Origin: an uncultured Pelagibacteraceae bacterium
Lineage (GTDB): Bacteria > Pseudomonadota > Alphaproteobacteria > Pelagibacterales > Pelagibacteraceae
DNA length: 64,000 nucleotides
Direction of reading: 5' to 3'
NCBI GenBank assembly: GCA_902627565.1
Contig: CACOJM010000003.1
Coordinates: 29,944 to 93,943, forward strand
Positions 1 through 9,682 of the stretch are shown here, one piece after another. Each line of letters opens with the position of its first letter. Positions within the stretch are counted from its first letter, which is position 1. The position numbers and the translations under genes are program-made. The notes beneath the pieces are model-generated. The model was not told the DNA's origin. It worked only from the letters and a program-made list of their open reading frames with translations, and ran no database searches.

Positions 1-1
1 A

Positions 2-160
2 CCTGCAACAGTAGAACATGCTGAGTGGCAAGCTAAAATGAATGAAGTATCAAATTTAGCAGAAATAATTATTGGTAAACAAAGGCATGGGCCTACTGGA
101 AACATAATGTTAGAGTTTGAGGCAATGTTTACTAAATTTAAAGATACTCAAATTAGCTAA
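2..160 (+). CDS. dnaB: Replicative DNA helicase DnaB, C-terminal end (partial)
   Basis: The window opens inside this gene; only the last 52 residues are present, in frame from base 2 to the stop at 158-160. The segment AEIIIGKQRHGPTG followed by EFEAMFTKF matches the end of the RecA-like domain of DnaB, where other bacteria have AEVIIAKQRNGPTG and a closing F-TRF motif. DnaB unwinds DNA ahead of the replisome. The Walker motifs lie upstream of the window, so intactness cannot be judged. The next gene starts 20 bases later on the same strand. Confidence 0.85.
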   Translation, partial: PATVEHAEWQAKMNEVSNLAEIIIGKQRHGPTGNIMLEFEAMFTKFKDTQIS

Positions 161-180
161 ATTAAAATATAAAAGGGCTA

Positions 181-2562
181 ATGTTTGCCCGATTTTATCA
201 AAATTTTATTTTAAGAAAACCTAAGTCAATATTTATAATTTTATTAATTGCTTTATTTAGTTTTGGATATTTTTCAAAAGATTTTAGATTAGATGCTTCC
301 TCTGAAACTTTACTAATTGATGGTGATCCCGACCTAGAATACCTTCAAGAAATATCAAAACGATATGGATCTAAAGATTTTTTGATCCTAACTTATACAC
401 CAAAAGATGGTATGGTAACTGATACTTCAATTAACAACCTTCTTAGTCTTAAATATAAAATTCAAAGCTTAGAATGGGTACATAATGTTGTTACTTTACT
501 AGATGTTCCCTTATTGAATAACTCAGAGGCGCCCCTACAAGAGCGTCTAGAAAAATTTAAAACTCTTAAAGATGAAGATGTTAATAGAGATAGAGGTTTC
601 AAAGAAATAATAAGCAGTCCAGTCTTTAGAAATTTTGTAATTAGTGAAGATGGTAAAACTAGTGGGATAATTGTTTATTTAAAAAAAAATACACCATTAG
701 AAAATATTGAAAATAAGTCAAAAAAAGAAATAGAAAATTATCGAGATCAATTAAAGAAACAAAATCACAATAATATTTTAGAAATTAGAGGTGTTATCAA
801 AAGTTACGAAGATATTGGAAAAATACACCTTGGTGGAATACCAATGATTGCTGATGACATGATGACATTTATTAAAAGTGACATCATTGTTTTTGGATTG
901 GGAGTTCTTTTATTCATAATAATAACTCTTTGGTATGTTTTTAAAAAACTAATTTGGATCTTGGTGCCAATAAGTAGTTGTTTTTTTTCTGTAATTATAA
1001 TGACAGGACTGCTTGGTTTACTTGGATGGAAAGTAACAGTCATATCATCAAATTTTATTGCTCTAATGCTTATCTTAACTATGGCAATGAATATTCACAT
1101 GAGCACGAGATTCTTACAATTAAGAGAAAACTCTCCAGAAAAAGATATTTTTGAAATATTGACCTTAACAACAGGTAAAATGTTTTGGCCAATTTTGTAC
1201 ACAGTGTTAACAACTGTAATTGCCTTTCTCTCATTAATATTTAGTGAAATTAAACCCATTATTGATTTTGGTTGGATGATGACAATGGGTTTAATAACAT
1301 CCTTTATTATCACTTTTTCGTTACTTCCTACTCTCATAAATTTTGTACCTAAAGAAAATATTTCTTTAAATAAGAATGAAGTTTCTAAAATTACATCTTT
1401 TTTTTCTAGTGTGAGTCAGAAAAATCAAAAATTTATTTTTTTTATTACTGGTATTGTAATTTTATTAAGTATAATTGGTATTAGCCGTCTTGAGGTAGAA
1501 AATAGTTTTATAAACTATTTTAGTAAAAAAACTGAAATATATAAAGGCATGAAATTAATTGATGAAAAATTAGGTGGAACTACTCCATTAGAAGTAATTT
1601 TAAAATTTCCAAATAAAGAAAAAGATAACAGTGATGATGACGAATTTGAAGATTGGGAAAATGATAATGGTGATGATGAAAAGTACTGGTTTACAAAAGA
1701 TAAGATTGATAGAATTGCTTCTGTCCATAACTACCTAGATAGTCTTCCTCAAATTGGCAAGGTCTTATCCTTTTCCTCAATTATCGATGTAGCAACTTTA
1801 TTAAATAATAATAAGCCGCTTGGAACTCTCGAAATGGGTGTGCTTTACTCAAAAATTCCCGAGACTATTAGAACAGAAATAGTAGACCCATATATCTCTA
1901 TCAAAGATAATGAAGCTAGAATAAATTTAAGAATAATAGATTCTCAAGAAAATTTAAGAAGAAATGAATTAATTAAAAAAATAAATTATGATCTAAAAAA
2001 TAAGCTAGGATTAGACGAAAAGGAATTTAAACTTGCTGGAGTTTTAATACTCTTTAATAATTTACTTCAAAGTTTGTTTAAATCACAAATTTTAACTTTA
2101 GGTCTTGTTATGGTTGGAATATTTGGGATGTTTGTTATTTTATTTAAAAACATCAAGTTATCTTTGATCGGAGTAGTTCCAAATTTTATCGCAGCTTTTT
2201 TTATATTAGGTATAATTGGTTTGTTAAACATACCTTTGGATATGATGACAATAACTATTGCAGCAATTACAATAGGTATAGCAGTTGATAATAGCATTCA
2301 CTACATTTACAGATTTAAGGAAGAATTTAATAATTTGAATGATTATAATAAAACTATAGATATCTGCCATTCTACAGTAGGTAAAGCAATTTTAAACACA
2401 TCAATTACAATTGTATTTGGGTTTTCAATATTAGTTTTATCTAATTTTATTCCTACAATCTATTTTGGTATTTTTACAGGTATAGCAATGTTGCTTGCGA
2501 TGATTTCTGTTCTTACTTTATTACCATCACTAATTTTGTTAATTAAACCTTTTGAAAAATAA
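181..2562 (+). CDS. RND superfamily (MMPL-type) exporter
   Basis: This 793-residue inner-membrane protein has the duplicated RND layout: one N-terminal membrane helix, a periplasmic domain, a block of helices (about 230-390), a second periplasmic domain with a strongly acidic stretch (about 480-500), and a second block of helices (about 640-790). The segment AVDNSIHYIYRFKEE in the second half is typical of MMPL/COG1033 permeases, which act as one protein without the outer-membrane partner of AcrB-type pumps. Such proteins move lipids or other hydrophobic compounds using the proton gradient; the substrate here is unknown. It probably shares a transcript with cvpA, which starts 5 bases later. 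Confidence 0.8.
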   Translation: MFARFYQNFILRKPKSIFIILLIALFSFGYFSKDFRLDASSETLLIDGDPDLEYLQEISKRYGSKDFLILTYTPKDGMVTDTSINNLLSLKYKIQSLEWVHNVVTLLDVPLLNNSEAPLQERLEKFKTLKDEDVNRDRGFKEIISSPVFRNFVISEDGKTSGIIVYLKKNTPLENIENKSKKEIENYRDQLKKQNHNNILEIRGVIKSYEDIGKIHLGGIPMIADDMMTFIKSDIIVFGLGVLLFIIITLWYVFKKLIWILVPISSCFFSVIIMTGLLGLLGWKVTVISSNFIALMLILTMAMNIHMSTRFLQLRENSPEKDIFEILTLTTGKMFWPILYTVLTTVIAFLSLIFSEIKPIIDFGWMMTMGLITSFIITFSLLPTLINFVPKENISLNKNEVSKITSFFSSVSQKNQKFIFFITGIVILLSIIGISRLEVENSFINYFSKKTEIYKGMKLIDEKLGGTTPLEVILKFPNKEKDNSDDDEFEDWENDNGDDEKYWFTKDKIDRIASVHNYLDSLPQIGKVLSFSSIIDVATLLNNNKPLGTLEMGVLYSKIPETIRTEIVDPYISIKDNEARINLRIIDSQENLRRNELIKKINYDLKNKLGLDEKEFKLAGVLILFNNLLQSLFKSQILTLGLVMVGIFGMFVILFKNIKLSLIGVVPNFIAAFFILGIIGLLNIPLDMMTITIAAITIGIAVDNSIHYIYRFKEEFNNLNDYNKTIDICHSTVGKAILNTSITIVFGFSILVLSNFIPTIYFGIFTGIAMLLAMISVLTLLPSLILLIKPFEK

Positions 2563-2567
2563 AAGTA

Positions 2568-3110
2568 ATGGAAAGTTTGAAAGAATTTTATAATTCAATA
2601 TCAATTATAGACTTAATCTATTTAATTCTTACGGTTTTATCTCTTATTAAATGTTATAGAAAAGGTTTTGTCTTGAGCATTTTGGCAATGGCCAAATGGT
2701 TACTAGCTTACGTTGTTACTTTATTAATTTTTCCAAGAGCAAAACCCTATGTGAAAGATATTATTGATAACGAATATATTTTAGATGTTGGACTTGGTAT
2801 AAGTATTTTCATAGTTGTTATATTTCTAGTTTTACTTATTAACAAAGGAATTAGTAAAGCTATAAGATATACTGGACTTGGAAGTCTAGATACAATTTTT
2901 GGTTTCTTTTTTGGATTCGTTAGGTCTTATATTTTAGCAGTATGTATATTCTCAGGAATACATATAGTTTATAATTATGATAAATGGCCTTTAAATTATG
3001 ATAAATCATACATCTTTCCTTATTTAGAAAAAGGTAGTAATTATTTGTTGAAAGAATTTCCTAATGAAAAAACTTATAAAGACTCAAAAGAAAAAATTGA
3101 GGAACTATAA
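2568..3110 (+). CDS. cvpA: CvpA family membrane protein
   Basis: This 180-residue protein has about four membrane helices (residues 15-35, 38-60, 72-95, 105-130) and the CvpA-type glycine-rich centre with GLGSLDTIFGFFFGFVRS. CvpA is named for colicin V production in E. coli and is often found directly before purF, as here. Its molecular role is unclear; it has been linked to envelope integrity. The 3' end overlaps the purF reading frame, so the two are probably translated together. Confidence 0.8.
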   Translation: MESLKEFYNSISIIDLIYLILTVLSLIKCYRKGFVLSILAMAKWLLAYVVTLLIFPRAKPYVKDIIDNEYILDVGLGISIFIVVIFLVLLINKGISKAIRYTGLGSLDTIFGFFFGFVRSYILAVCIFSGIHIVYNYDKWPLNYDKSYIFPYLEKGSNYLLKEFPNEKTYKDSKEKIEEL

Positions 3111-4545
3111 CCCCAAAATAAAAGAGGAATGCGGTGTATTTGGGATTAGTAATTCTAAGGATGCCTCAGCTTTAACAGCCTTAGGTCTTCATGCACTACA
3201 ACATAGAGGACAAGAAGGTTGTGGAATTGTAACATTTGATGGAAAGCAATACTTTTCAGAAAAAAGATTTGGTTTAGTTGGGGATAATTTTAATAAGGAA
3301 AAAATTTTAAAAAAGCTCAAAGGAAATTATGCAATTGGGCATAATAGATATAGCACTACTGGAGAAAATACTTTAAGAAATATTCAACCTTTTTTTGCTG
3401 ATACTAATGCTGGCGGTATTGGAATTGCCCATAATGGAAATCTTACTAATTCTATTTCTCTTAGAAAGAAATTGGTCGAAGAAGGTGCTATTTTTTACAC
3501 AACCTCAGATACTGAAACTATTGTTCAGTTAGTTGCAAAATCAAAAAGAAAAAAAACTATTGATAAAATTATTGATGCTATTTTTAAAATTCAAGGTGGT
3601 TATGCGCTCGTAATGCTAACCCAAAATTCTCTTATTGGAGTAAGAGACCCTTTTGGCATACGTCCATTGATAATAGGAAAACTAAAGAATAGCTATGTCT
3701 TAGCATCTGAAACATGTGCTTTAGATATAATTGGTGCAAAATTTATAAGAGAGGTTGAAAATGGAGAAATAGTTTTAATTGAAAATGACAAACTAAAAAG
3801 TATCAAGCCTTTTCCATCTCAAAAATTAAGACCTTGCGTATTCGAATATATTTATTTTTCAAGACCGGATAGTATTTTGAATGGAAAAAGTGCCTATGAG
3901 TACCGTAAAAATCTTGGTATTGAACTTGCAAAAGAAAATAATTTAAAAGCTGATATAATTGTACCAGTACCTGATTCTGGTAATGCAGCTGCACTTGGTT
4001 TCGCTCAACATCTAGGAATAAATTTTGAGTTAGGTCTTATAAGAAATCATTATGTTGGAAGAACGTTTATAGAGCCAAGCCAGAAAATTAGAAGTTTGGG
4101 GGTTAAACTAAAATTAAATGCTAATCAATCAACAATAAAAGGCAAAAAAATAGTTTTAATTGATGATTCTCTTGTGAGAGGCACTACCTCGCATAAAATT
4201 ATTAAAATGTTATATGATGCTGGAGCTAAAGAGGTTCATATGAAAATTGCTTGTCCCGAAATTAGATTTCCAGACTTTTATGGTGTGGATACTCCGACAA
4301 CAAAAGAGCTGCTTGCTGCGAACAAAACAAATAAAGAAATATGTGAATACATCGGTGCCAAATCACTTAATTTTTTATCTTTAGATGGTTTATATAAAGC
4401 AATGGGATTTAATAAAAGAAACAATAATTATCCACAACTTACAGACCATTATTTTACTGGGGATTATCCGATTAAACCTATTGATGAACTTGGCGACAAT
4501 AAAGTAACTCAACTTTCTTTGTTAAATACAGGATATAATGGTTAA
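3064..4545 (+). CDS. purF: Amidophosphoribosyltransferase PurF
   Basis: PurF makes 5-phosphoribosylamine from PRPP and glutamine, the first step of purine synthesis. The N-terminal nucleophile is Cys23 in EECGVFGI, exposed after removal of a propeptide. The PRPP-binding motif IVLIDDSLVRGTT is at residues 363-375. The ATG at 3064 overlaps cvpA by 47 bases. A TTG at 3097 would leave exactly 11 residues before the Cys, like the Bacillus propeptide, and cut the overlap to 14 bases, so the start is uncertain. The C-terminal cysteine pair that holds an Fe-S cluster in Bacillus-type PurF is absent (DHYFTGDYP instead). Confidence 0.93.
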   Translation: MKKLIKTQKKKLRNYNPKIKEECGVFGISNSKDASALTALGLHALQHRGQEGCGIVTFDGKQYFSEKRFGLVGDNFNKEKILKKLKGNYAIGHNRYSTTGENTLRNIQPFFADTNAGGIGIAHNGNLTNSISLRKKLVEEGAIFYTTSDTETIVQLVAKSKRKKTIDKIIDAIFKIQGGYALVMLTQNSLIGVRDPFGIRPLIIGKLKNSYVLASETCALDIIGAKFIREVENGEIVLIENDKLKSIKPFPSQKLRPCVFEYIYFSRPDSILNGKSAYEYRKNLGIELAKENNLKADIIVPVPDSGNAAALGFAQHLGINFELGLIRNHYVGRTFIEPSQKIRSLGVKLKLNANQSTIKGKKIVLIDDSLVRGTTSHKIIKMLYDAGAKEVHMKIACPEIRFPDFYGVDTPTTKELLAANKTNKEICEYIGAKSLNFLSLDGLYKAMGFNKRNNNYPQLTDHYFTGDYPIKPIDELGDNKVTQLSLLNTGYNG

Positions 4546-5112
4546 ATGAAAAAAGTTAGCTTTACAGAGATGAAAGAAGGAACAAAAGAAGATTATCTTT
4601 TTTTAGATAAGCATGAAAAAAATTTTGCAAGTAAAACTTCAGAAAGAATATTGAAATTTATGTCTGGGTTAACAGAGACCTTGGAAGGTTATCAAGTTTC
4701 AAGGTTAGAACATTCTCTTCAAAGTGCCACAAGAGCTTATAAAAATGGTGAAAGTGAAGAAATGATAGTTGCTGCATTATTACACGATATAGGAGATGAA
4801 TTGGCTCCAATGAATCACTCAGAATACGCTGCAGCAATACTAAAACCATATGTTTCAGAAAAAACTCATTGGATTGTTGAAAAGCATGGAGAATTTCAAA
4901 TGTTCTACTATGCCCATCATCTAGGCGGGGATAAAAATAAAAGAGATAAATATAAAGATCATAAATATTTCCAAGATACTATTAATTTTTGCGAGAACTA
5001 TGATCAAAATTCTTTTGATCCAAATTACAAGTCTCTACCTTTGGAGTTTTTTAAACCAATGGTAAAAAGAATTTTCTCAAGAAAACCTTATTCTCTAAAT
5101 AAAAATAGATAA
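4546..5112 (+). CDS. HD-domain protein, PhnZ-like (possible diiron oxygenase)
   Basis: This 188-residue protein follows purF with no gap. It resembles PhnZ, an HD-domain diiron oxygenase that cleaves a phosphonate C-P bond. The motif LEHSLQ...AALLHDIGD aligns with PhnZ LEHSLQ...AAFFHDLGH, and all six PhnZ iron-ligand positions have counterparts: His56, His80, Asp81, His91, His114 and Asp153. The second-shell histidine of PhnZ (HDLGH) is Asp84 here, and the Tyr/Glu lid residues of PhnZ are not in register, so the substrate may differ. The family is often labelled predicted HD phosphohydrolase. Its place between purF and gshA gives no clear clue to substrate. Confidence 0.65.
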   Translation: MKKVSFTEMKEGTKEDYLFLDKHEKNFASKTSERILKFMSGLTETLEGYQVSRLEHSLQSATRAYKNGESEEMIVAALLHDIGDELAPMNHSEYAAAILKPYVSEKTHWIVEKHGEFQMFYYAHHLGGDKNKRDKYKDHKYFQDTINFCENYDQNSFDPNYKSLPLEFFKPMVKRIFSRKPYSLNKNR

Positions 5113-5130
5113 AATATTATTTGAATCTCA

Positions 5131-6426
5131 ATGATTGATACAAAAGAAAAAATTATTAACTATTTCAAATCAGGAATTAAGGAGATAAAGAAATTTAAGA
5201 TTGGTATAGAGCATGAAAAATTTTTATTTGAAAATCAGAACAATAAAAGAATAGATTATCAAAAAATAAAAGTAATGTTTTCAGCCTTAATGGAATTTGG
5301 TTGGAACCCGATTTTTGAAAAAAATAATATTATTGGGCTCAATAAAGGTGGAAAAAATATTACTTTAGAGCCTGGAAATCAAATTGAGTTGTCAGGAGAA
5401 AAACTCAACAATATTCACGAAGCTTGCGCTGAGTCTCATGATTATTTATTTGAATTAAAACAAGTCACAAAAAAACTAGACATAAGTATAGTAAGTGCAG
5501 GTTTTGATCCAATTTCCAAGCTTGAAGAAATTCCAAACAATCCAAAGCAAAGATATAAACTTATGACTCAAAGCATGCCTTTAGATGGTAAATTAAGTTT
5601 AGATATGATGTACCGAACATGCGGAACTCAACTAAATATAGATTATAATTCTGAAGAAGATTTTATAAAAAAATTTAAAATTGTAAATTCTATCGTACCT
5701 ATCTCAATTGCATTATTTGCGAATTCCTCAATAGTAGAAAAAAAAAAAAGTAATTATCTATCATACCGCTCAAGAGTTTGGCAAAATACATCTCGCGGTG
5801 GATTGCCAAAATTTTTTTTTGAAAATATAGATTTTGAAAAATACGCAGAATTTGTCATAAACTTTCAAATTTTATTCATTAAAGATAGAGAAAAATATCT
5901 ATCAGGGCAAAAATATAAATTTAAAGACTTCATGGAAGGTAAAATAGAGGAAATTAACAATCGTTTGCCAAATGAGGATGATTTATCTTCTCATCTAAGC
6001 ACAATTTTTACTGAAAATAGATTAAAGAAATATATTGAACTTAGATCTATGGACACTTGCGGTTGGGACTGTTTATGCTCTGGTCCAGCATTTTATATCG
6101 GTTTACTATACGGAAATTTAGATGAAACTTATGAATTAATATCTAAATGGGATAAAAACAAAATAATTAATGCTTACCTTGAATCTCCTCAAAGAGGTTT
6201 TAATACTCAGTTGATGGGTAAAGATCTTCTTTATTGGGCATCTTCTCTGCTAAAATTGTCAAGAAAAGGATTGGAAAAGAGGGATATTCTTAACAAAAGT
6301 GGAAAAAATGAAATTCTATTTTTAAATCATTTACAAAAAGTAATTGATAATAAAACAACAAACGCAGATCATATGATTGATAAATTTTCTAAGAAAGAAG
6401 ATTTAAATGAATTGTATGATAAATAA
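5131..6426 (+). CDS. gshA: Glutamate-cysteine ligase (plant/alphaproteobacterial type)
   Basis: This 431-residue enzyme joins glutamate and cysteine using ATP, the first step of glutathione synthesis. It has the GCS2-like features of alphaproteobacterial and plant enzymes: KFKIGIEHEKFLF near the N-terminus, LEPGNQIELSGE around residue 90, MYRTCGTQLNIDY around 160 and ELRSMDTCGWDC around 305. It is not the E. coli GshA type. The gene starts 18 bases after the HD protein and overlaps gshB by 20 bases, so the two glutathione genes form a unit. Confidence 0.88.
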   Translation: MIDTKEKIINYFKSGIKEIKKFKIGIEHEKFLFENQNNKRIDYQKIKVMFSALMEFGWNPIFEKNNIIGLNKGGKNITLEPGNQIELSGEKLNNIHEACAESHDYLFELKQVTKKLDISIVSAGFDPISKLEEIPNNPKQRYKLMTQSMPLDGKLSLDMMYRTCGTQLNIDYNSEEDFIKKFKIVNSIVPISIALFANSSIVEKKKSNYLSYRSRVWQNTSRGGLPKFFFENIDFEKYAEFVINFQILFIKDREKYLSGQKYKFKDFMEGKIEEINNRLPNEDDLSSHLSTIFTENRLKKYIELRSMDTCGWDCLCSGPAFYIGLLYGNLDETYELISKWDKNKIINAYLESPQRGFNTQLMGKDLLYWASSLLKLSRKGLEKRDILNKSGKNEILFLNHLQKVIDNKTTNADHMIDKFSKKEDLNELYDK

Positions 6427-7342
6427 AATTATTGCCATTCAAGGAAACCATCCTGCAAAACTAAATCCTGCGACTGATACGAGTGTTTTTTTAGCAAATG
6501 AAATTCAGAGAAAAAGATATAAAATTTTTTATTACGAGCCTAAGAATTTATCTTTAGTAAATTCTGAAGTTATTGCAGATGGTTTTTTTATAAAGTTTAA
6601 TTATGATAATAAAATATTTTATAAAATTGTAAAAAAACAAAAACTAAATCTAAAAAAATGTAAAGTGATTCTGATAAGACAGGATCCCCCTTTTAACTTA
6701 GAATATATCACTACAACCTACATTTTGGATACAATTAAAAATAAAGTAAGAATAATAAATGACCCAACTTCAATTAGAAATATTTCAGAAAAACTCTATT
6801 CGTTTAAATTTCAAAAACATATGCCAAATACTATTTTTTCTCAAAATATTAAAGAAATCAAAAAATTTTTCAAAAAACATAATAGAATAATTATTAAACC
6901 TATCCATAGTTATAGTGGAAATGATATACATTTGTTTACTAAATTTAATCTAAAATTAATTACAAAATTAATTAAAAAACACGATTTCATAATGTGCCAA
7001 AAATATTTATCTAAAATTCATAAGGGAGATAAGCGTGTTTTTTTAATTAATGGTAAAATACGAGGGGCTATTTCAAGAATACCGAAAAAAGGTTCGTTTT
7101 TAAGTAATATGAGTAAGGGGGCTAAAGCTATAAATATTAAATTAACTCAAACAGAGATTAGAATTTCTAAAACAATTGCTAAACAATTAAAAAAAGAAAA
7201 AATCTTTTTTGCAGGTATCGACTTTATTGATCAAAAACTAAATGGAGATATCAATATTACATCACCTACTGGACTAAAAACTCTATATGATCTTTCAAAA
7301 AATAATTTAGCAAAAATTTTTTGGAAAGAACTTAATGTATGA
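6407..7342 (+). CDS. gshB: Glutathione synthetase
   Basis: This 311-residue ATP-grasp enzyme adds glycine to gamma-glutamylcysteine to form glutathione. An N-terminal pre-ATP-grasp domain (DTSVFLANEIQRKRY), an IIKPIHSYSGNDIHLF phosphate-binding segment near residue 165, and the C-terminal INITSPTGLKTLYDL, equivalent to the INVTSPTG motif of GshB, support the call. An in-frame ATG at 6416 would shorten the overlap with gshA and may be the true start. The protein is unusually lysine-rich, as expected in very AT-rich DNA. The stop overlaps the next start by 4 bases. Confidence 0.88.
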   Translation: MNCMINKIIAIQGNHPAKLNPATDTSVFLANEIQRKRYKIFYYEPKNLSLVNSEVIADGFFIKFNYDNKIFYKIVKKQKLNLKKCKVILIRQDPPFNLEYITTTYILDTIKNKVRIINDPTSIRNISEKLYSFKFQKHMPNTIFSQNIKEIKKFFKKHNRIIIKPIHSYSGNDIHLFTKFNLKLITKLIKKHDFIMCQKYLSKIHKGDKRVFLINGKIRGAISRIPKKGSFLSNMSKGAKAINIKLTQTEIRISKTIAKQLKKEKIFFAGIDFIDQKLNGDINITSPTGLKTLYDLSKNNLAKIFWKELNV

Positions 7343-8199
7343 AAAATTTAACAGATCAACAAAAAGGTTCTTTAATGGCTTTTGTGGCTGTAATGTTTAT
7401 CACGCCAGATTCTTTATTTATAAGACTTTCAAATGTTGATACTTGGGGTTTAGTTTTTTACAGAGGTATAATTCCTTTTGTCACAGTTTTTTTGGGAATG
7501 CTATTAATTTATAAATTAAATTTTTTTAAAATTCTTTTTAATAGTGGTTATCATGGTCTTTTTTATGTCGCCACCTTCAGTTTAACAAATATAACTTTTG
7601 TAGTTTCAATTCAAAATACCAATGTAGCTAACACCTTAGTTATGATTGCAACAGCTCCTATGTTATCAGCAATTCTTGGGGCAATATTCTTAAAAGAACC
7701 ACCTGATAGAAAAACATGGATTTCAATAATAATAACATTCCTAGCTATACTTTATATTTTTTTCGACTCTTTGAAATTAGGTAATTTTTTTGGAGATGTT
7801 CTTGGATTTATTACTGCAATAGGTCTTGCAGTAGGTGCTGTAATTATTCGTTCAGCCAAGTCAAAAAATTTGGTACCAGCTGCTGTAGTTGGTAAGTTAT
7901 TTGTTGCTACCTTTGCTTTAATTTTTATTGAAAGTTTTTTATTAATTGAAAAAGACCTTGTTATTGTGCCCTTAATGTGTATCCTTTGTGTTGCAATTCC
8001 CTTTGTATTGGTAACTATAGCTCCAAGATTTATACCTGCAGCTGAGGTAAACTTATTCTTTTTATTAGAGACTATTATTGGTCCAATTTGGGTATGGCTT
8101 ATTATCAAGGAACAGCCTAGTGTGGAAACACTTCAAGGGGGTGTAATTATAATAGCCACTATTGCAATTCATTCATTTTTAAAGCTGAGAAAATCTTAG
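7339..8199 (+). CDS. EamA/DMT family permease
   Basis: This 286-residue membrane protein has about ten helices in two repeated EamA halves, with the second half starting near residue 150 (FFGDVLGFITAIGLAVGAVIIRS). The late segment FFLLETIIGPIWVWLIIKEQP resembles the other DMT permeases in this window. DMT carriers move small metabolites across the inner membrane; the substrate cannot be read from sequence. It overlaps gshB by 4 bases and is probably co-transcribed, so a thiol- or amino-acid-related substrate is possible but only inferred. Confidence 0.8.
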   Translation: MKNLTDQQKGSLMAFVAVMFITPDSLFIRLSNVDTWGLVFYRGIIPFVTVFLGMLLIYKLNFFKILFNSGYHGLFYVATFSLTNITFVVSIQNTNVANTLVMIATAPMLSAILGAIFLKEPPDRKTWISIIITFLAILYIFFDSLKLGNFFGDVLGFITAIGLAVGAVIIRSAKSKNLVPAAVVGKLFVATFALIFIESFLLIEKDLVIVPLMCILCVAIPFVLVTIAPRFIPAAEVNLFFLLETIIGPIWVWLIIKEQPSVETLQGGVIIIATIAIHSFLKLRKS

Positions 8200-8256
8200 G
8201 CTTGTCACAATTAAGACTTGATTTAATAATAGATCGCAAATAATTACTCCGACTTT

Positions 8257-9594
8257 ATGAATAAAATTTTAAAAAATTCTTGGGCATTATTTTTGGGAAT
8301 GGGCTTTTTAATGATGGCCTATGGTTTTCAGGGCTCATTGCTGGGTGTGAGAGCAGTTCAAGAAGAGTTCAGTTTAACTTCTACCGGATTTATGATGTCT
8401 GGGTATTTTGTAGGATATTTTATAGGTGCAGCAACTATTCCAAACATTATATCAAGAGTTGGACATATTAGAGTTTTTGCAGCTTTTGCATCTTTAGCTT
8501 CTTTAGTTATATTAGTACATTCAATAATTATAAATCCATTTATATGGTTCTTGCTAAGAGTTTTGACAGGAATAAGTATGGTTTGTATTTATACGGTAGC
8601 AGAAAGTTGGCTAAATGACAGATCAAGTAATAAAAATAGAGGAAGTGTTTTGTCCATATATATGGTCATTTTATATGGAACAATGGGAATTGGTATGTTC
8701 TTGCTTAACTTTAGCTCACCAAAGAATTTCCAGCCTTTTATTCTTGTGTCAGTAATAACATCAGTTGCCTTAATACCTATTTTGTTAACAAAAAAAAAAC
8801 CACCAACCTTTAAAAGAATTCAGGCAATGTCAATCAAAAATCTTTATGAAGCTTCTCCTTTAGGTTTTGTAAGTTCTTTTTTTTACGGGACTATTCAATC
8901 TGCTTTATTTACATTATTAGCCGTTTATGCAAGCTCAATGAACTTTACTATATTAGAAATTTCTATTGTAACTTTTTTATTAGCAGTTTCTGGTGCAATA
9001 GCCCAATTCCCAATAGGAAAATTATCTGATATTTATGATAGAAGAAAAGTTTTAGTAGTGTCTACATTTGGTGCTGCTTTATTTGCAATTATTTCACTTC
9101 TAGTTTCAAGACAAATGTACCTGCCTGAAGGTCTAGCTACTAGCAAAACTTGGTTTTATATTTTCTTTATATTGTTCTCTTTTTGCAGTTTACCAATGTT
9201 TTCTCTAATTCTTGCTCATACTAATGATAATATTTCTAAAGAAAAATTTGTTGCTGCAGGGGCCGGTCTTCAATTTTTATTTGGTTTTGGGGCGATGAGT
9301 GGTCCATTTTTATGCTCTATATTTATGGATATTGTCGGTCCCAACGGATTTTTTATTTTCTTATTCTTATTTCACTCTTTAATCGGAATATTTGGAGTCC
9401 ATAGGATGAGAGTTAGAAAGACGATTGATAATCCTGACTCTCAGTTTGTCGCAATGCCTCAAACTATTACACCTGCTGGAATAGAGCTTAATCCCTCAAC
9501 TGAACATATTGAAGAACCTTATTCAGAAAAAGTTAAAGAGATTTTAGATAGAAAAGGTGTTAATTATAAAAAAGTTGACTCTCAAAATTCATAA
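8257..9594 (+). CDS. Major facilitator superfamily permease (YcaD-like)
   Basis: This 445-residue protein has about twelve membrane helices and MFS loop signatures: GYFIGAATIPNIISRVGHIRVF after helix 2 and GKLSDIYDRRKVLV between helices 8 and 9. The segment VAESWLNDRSSNKNRG is typical of the YcaD-like subgroup, whose substrates are not established. A soluble tail of about 45 residues follows the last helix, with two proline-rich stretches and a short amphipathic end. It lies 57 bases after the DMT permease on the same strand and may have its own promoter. Confidence 0.82.
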   Translation: MNKILKNSWALFLGMGFLMMAYGFQGSLLGVRAVQEEFSLTSTGFMMSGYFVGYFIGAATIPNIISRVGHIRVFAAFASLASLVILVHSIIINPFIWFLLRVLTGISMVCIYTVAESWLNDRSSNKNRGSVLSIYMVILYGTMGIGMFLLNFSSPKNFQPFILVSVITSVALIPILLTKKKPPTFKRIQAMSIKNLYEASPLGFVSSFFYGTIQSALFTLLAVYASSMNFTILEISIVTFLLAVSGAIAQFPIGKLSDIYDRRKVLVVSTFGAALFAIISLLVSRQMYLPEGLATSKTWFYIFFILFSFCSLPMFSLILAHTNDNISKEKFVAAGAGLQFLFGFGAMSGPFLCSIFMDIVGPNGFFIFLFLFHSLIGIFGVHRMRVRKTIDNPDSQFVAMPQTITPAGIELNPSTEHIEEPYSEKVKEILDRKGVNYKKVDSQNS

Positions 9595-9682
9595 AATCGC
9601 TTTCAGGTTGTAACTCAATTTAAACAATCATCCTAAATATTTTTACAATTTTTTATTGAATTAATTACTTTTCTCTAGTGAA

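Noticed and set aside
804..1337. Open frames on the minus strand inside the MMPL exporter gene
   Set aside because: They mirror membrane-helix codons of the sense gene, have no ribosome site and overlap a full-length recognised protein.
5743..5752. Long A-run in gshA as a frameshift or slippage site
   Set aside because: The frame continues with normal family motifs on both sides; A-runs are common in this AT-rich DNA.
7752..8108. 118-codon minus-strand frame opposite the DMT permease
   Set aside because: No family features; it is a shadow of the second EamA repeat.
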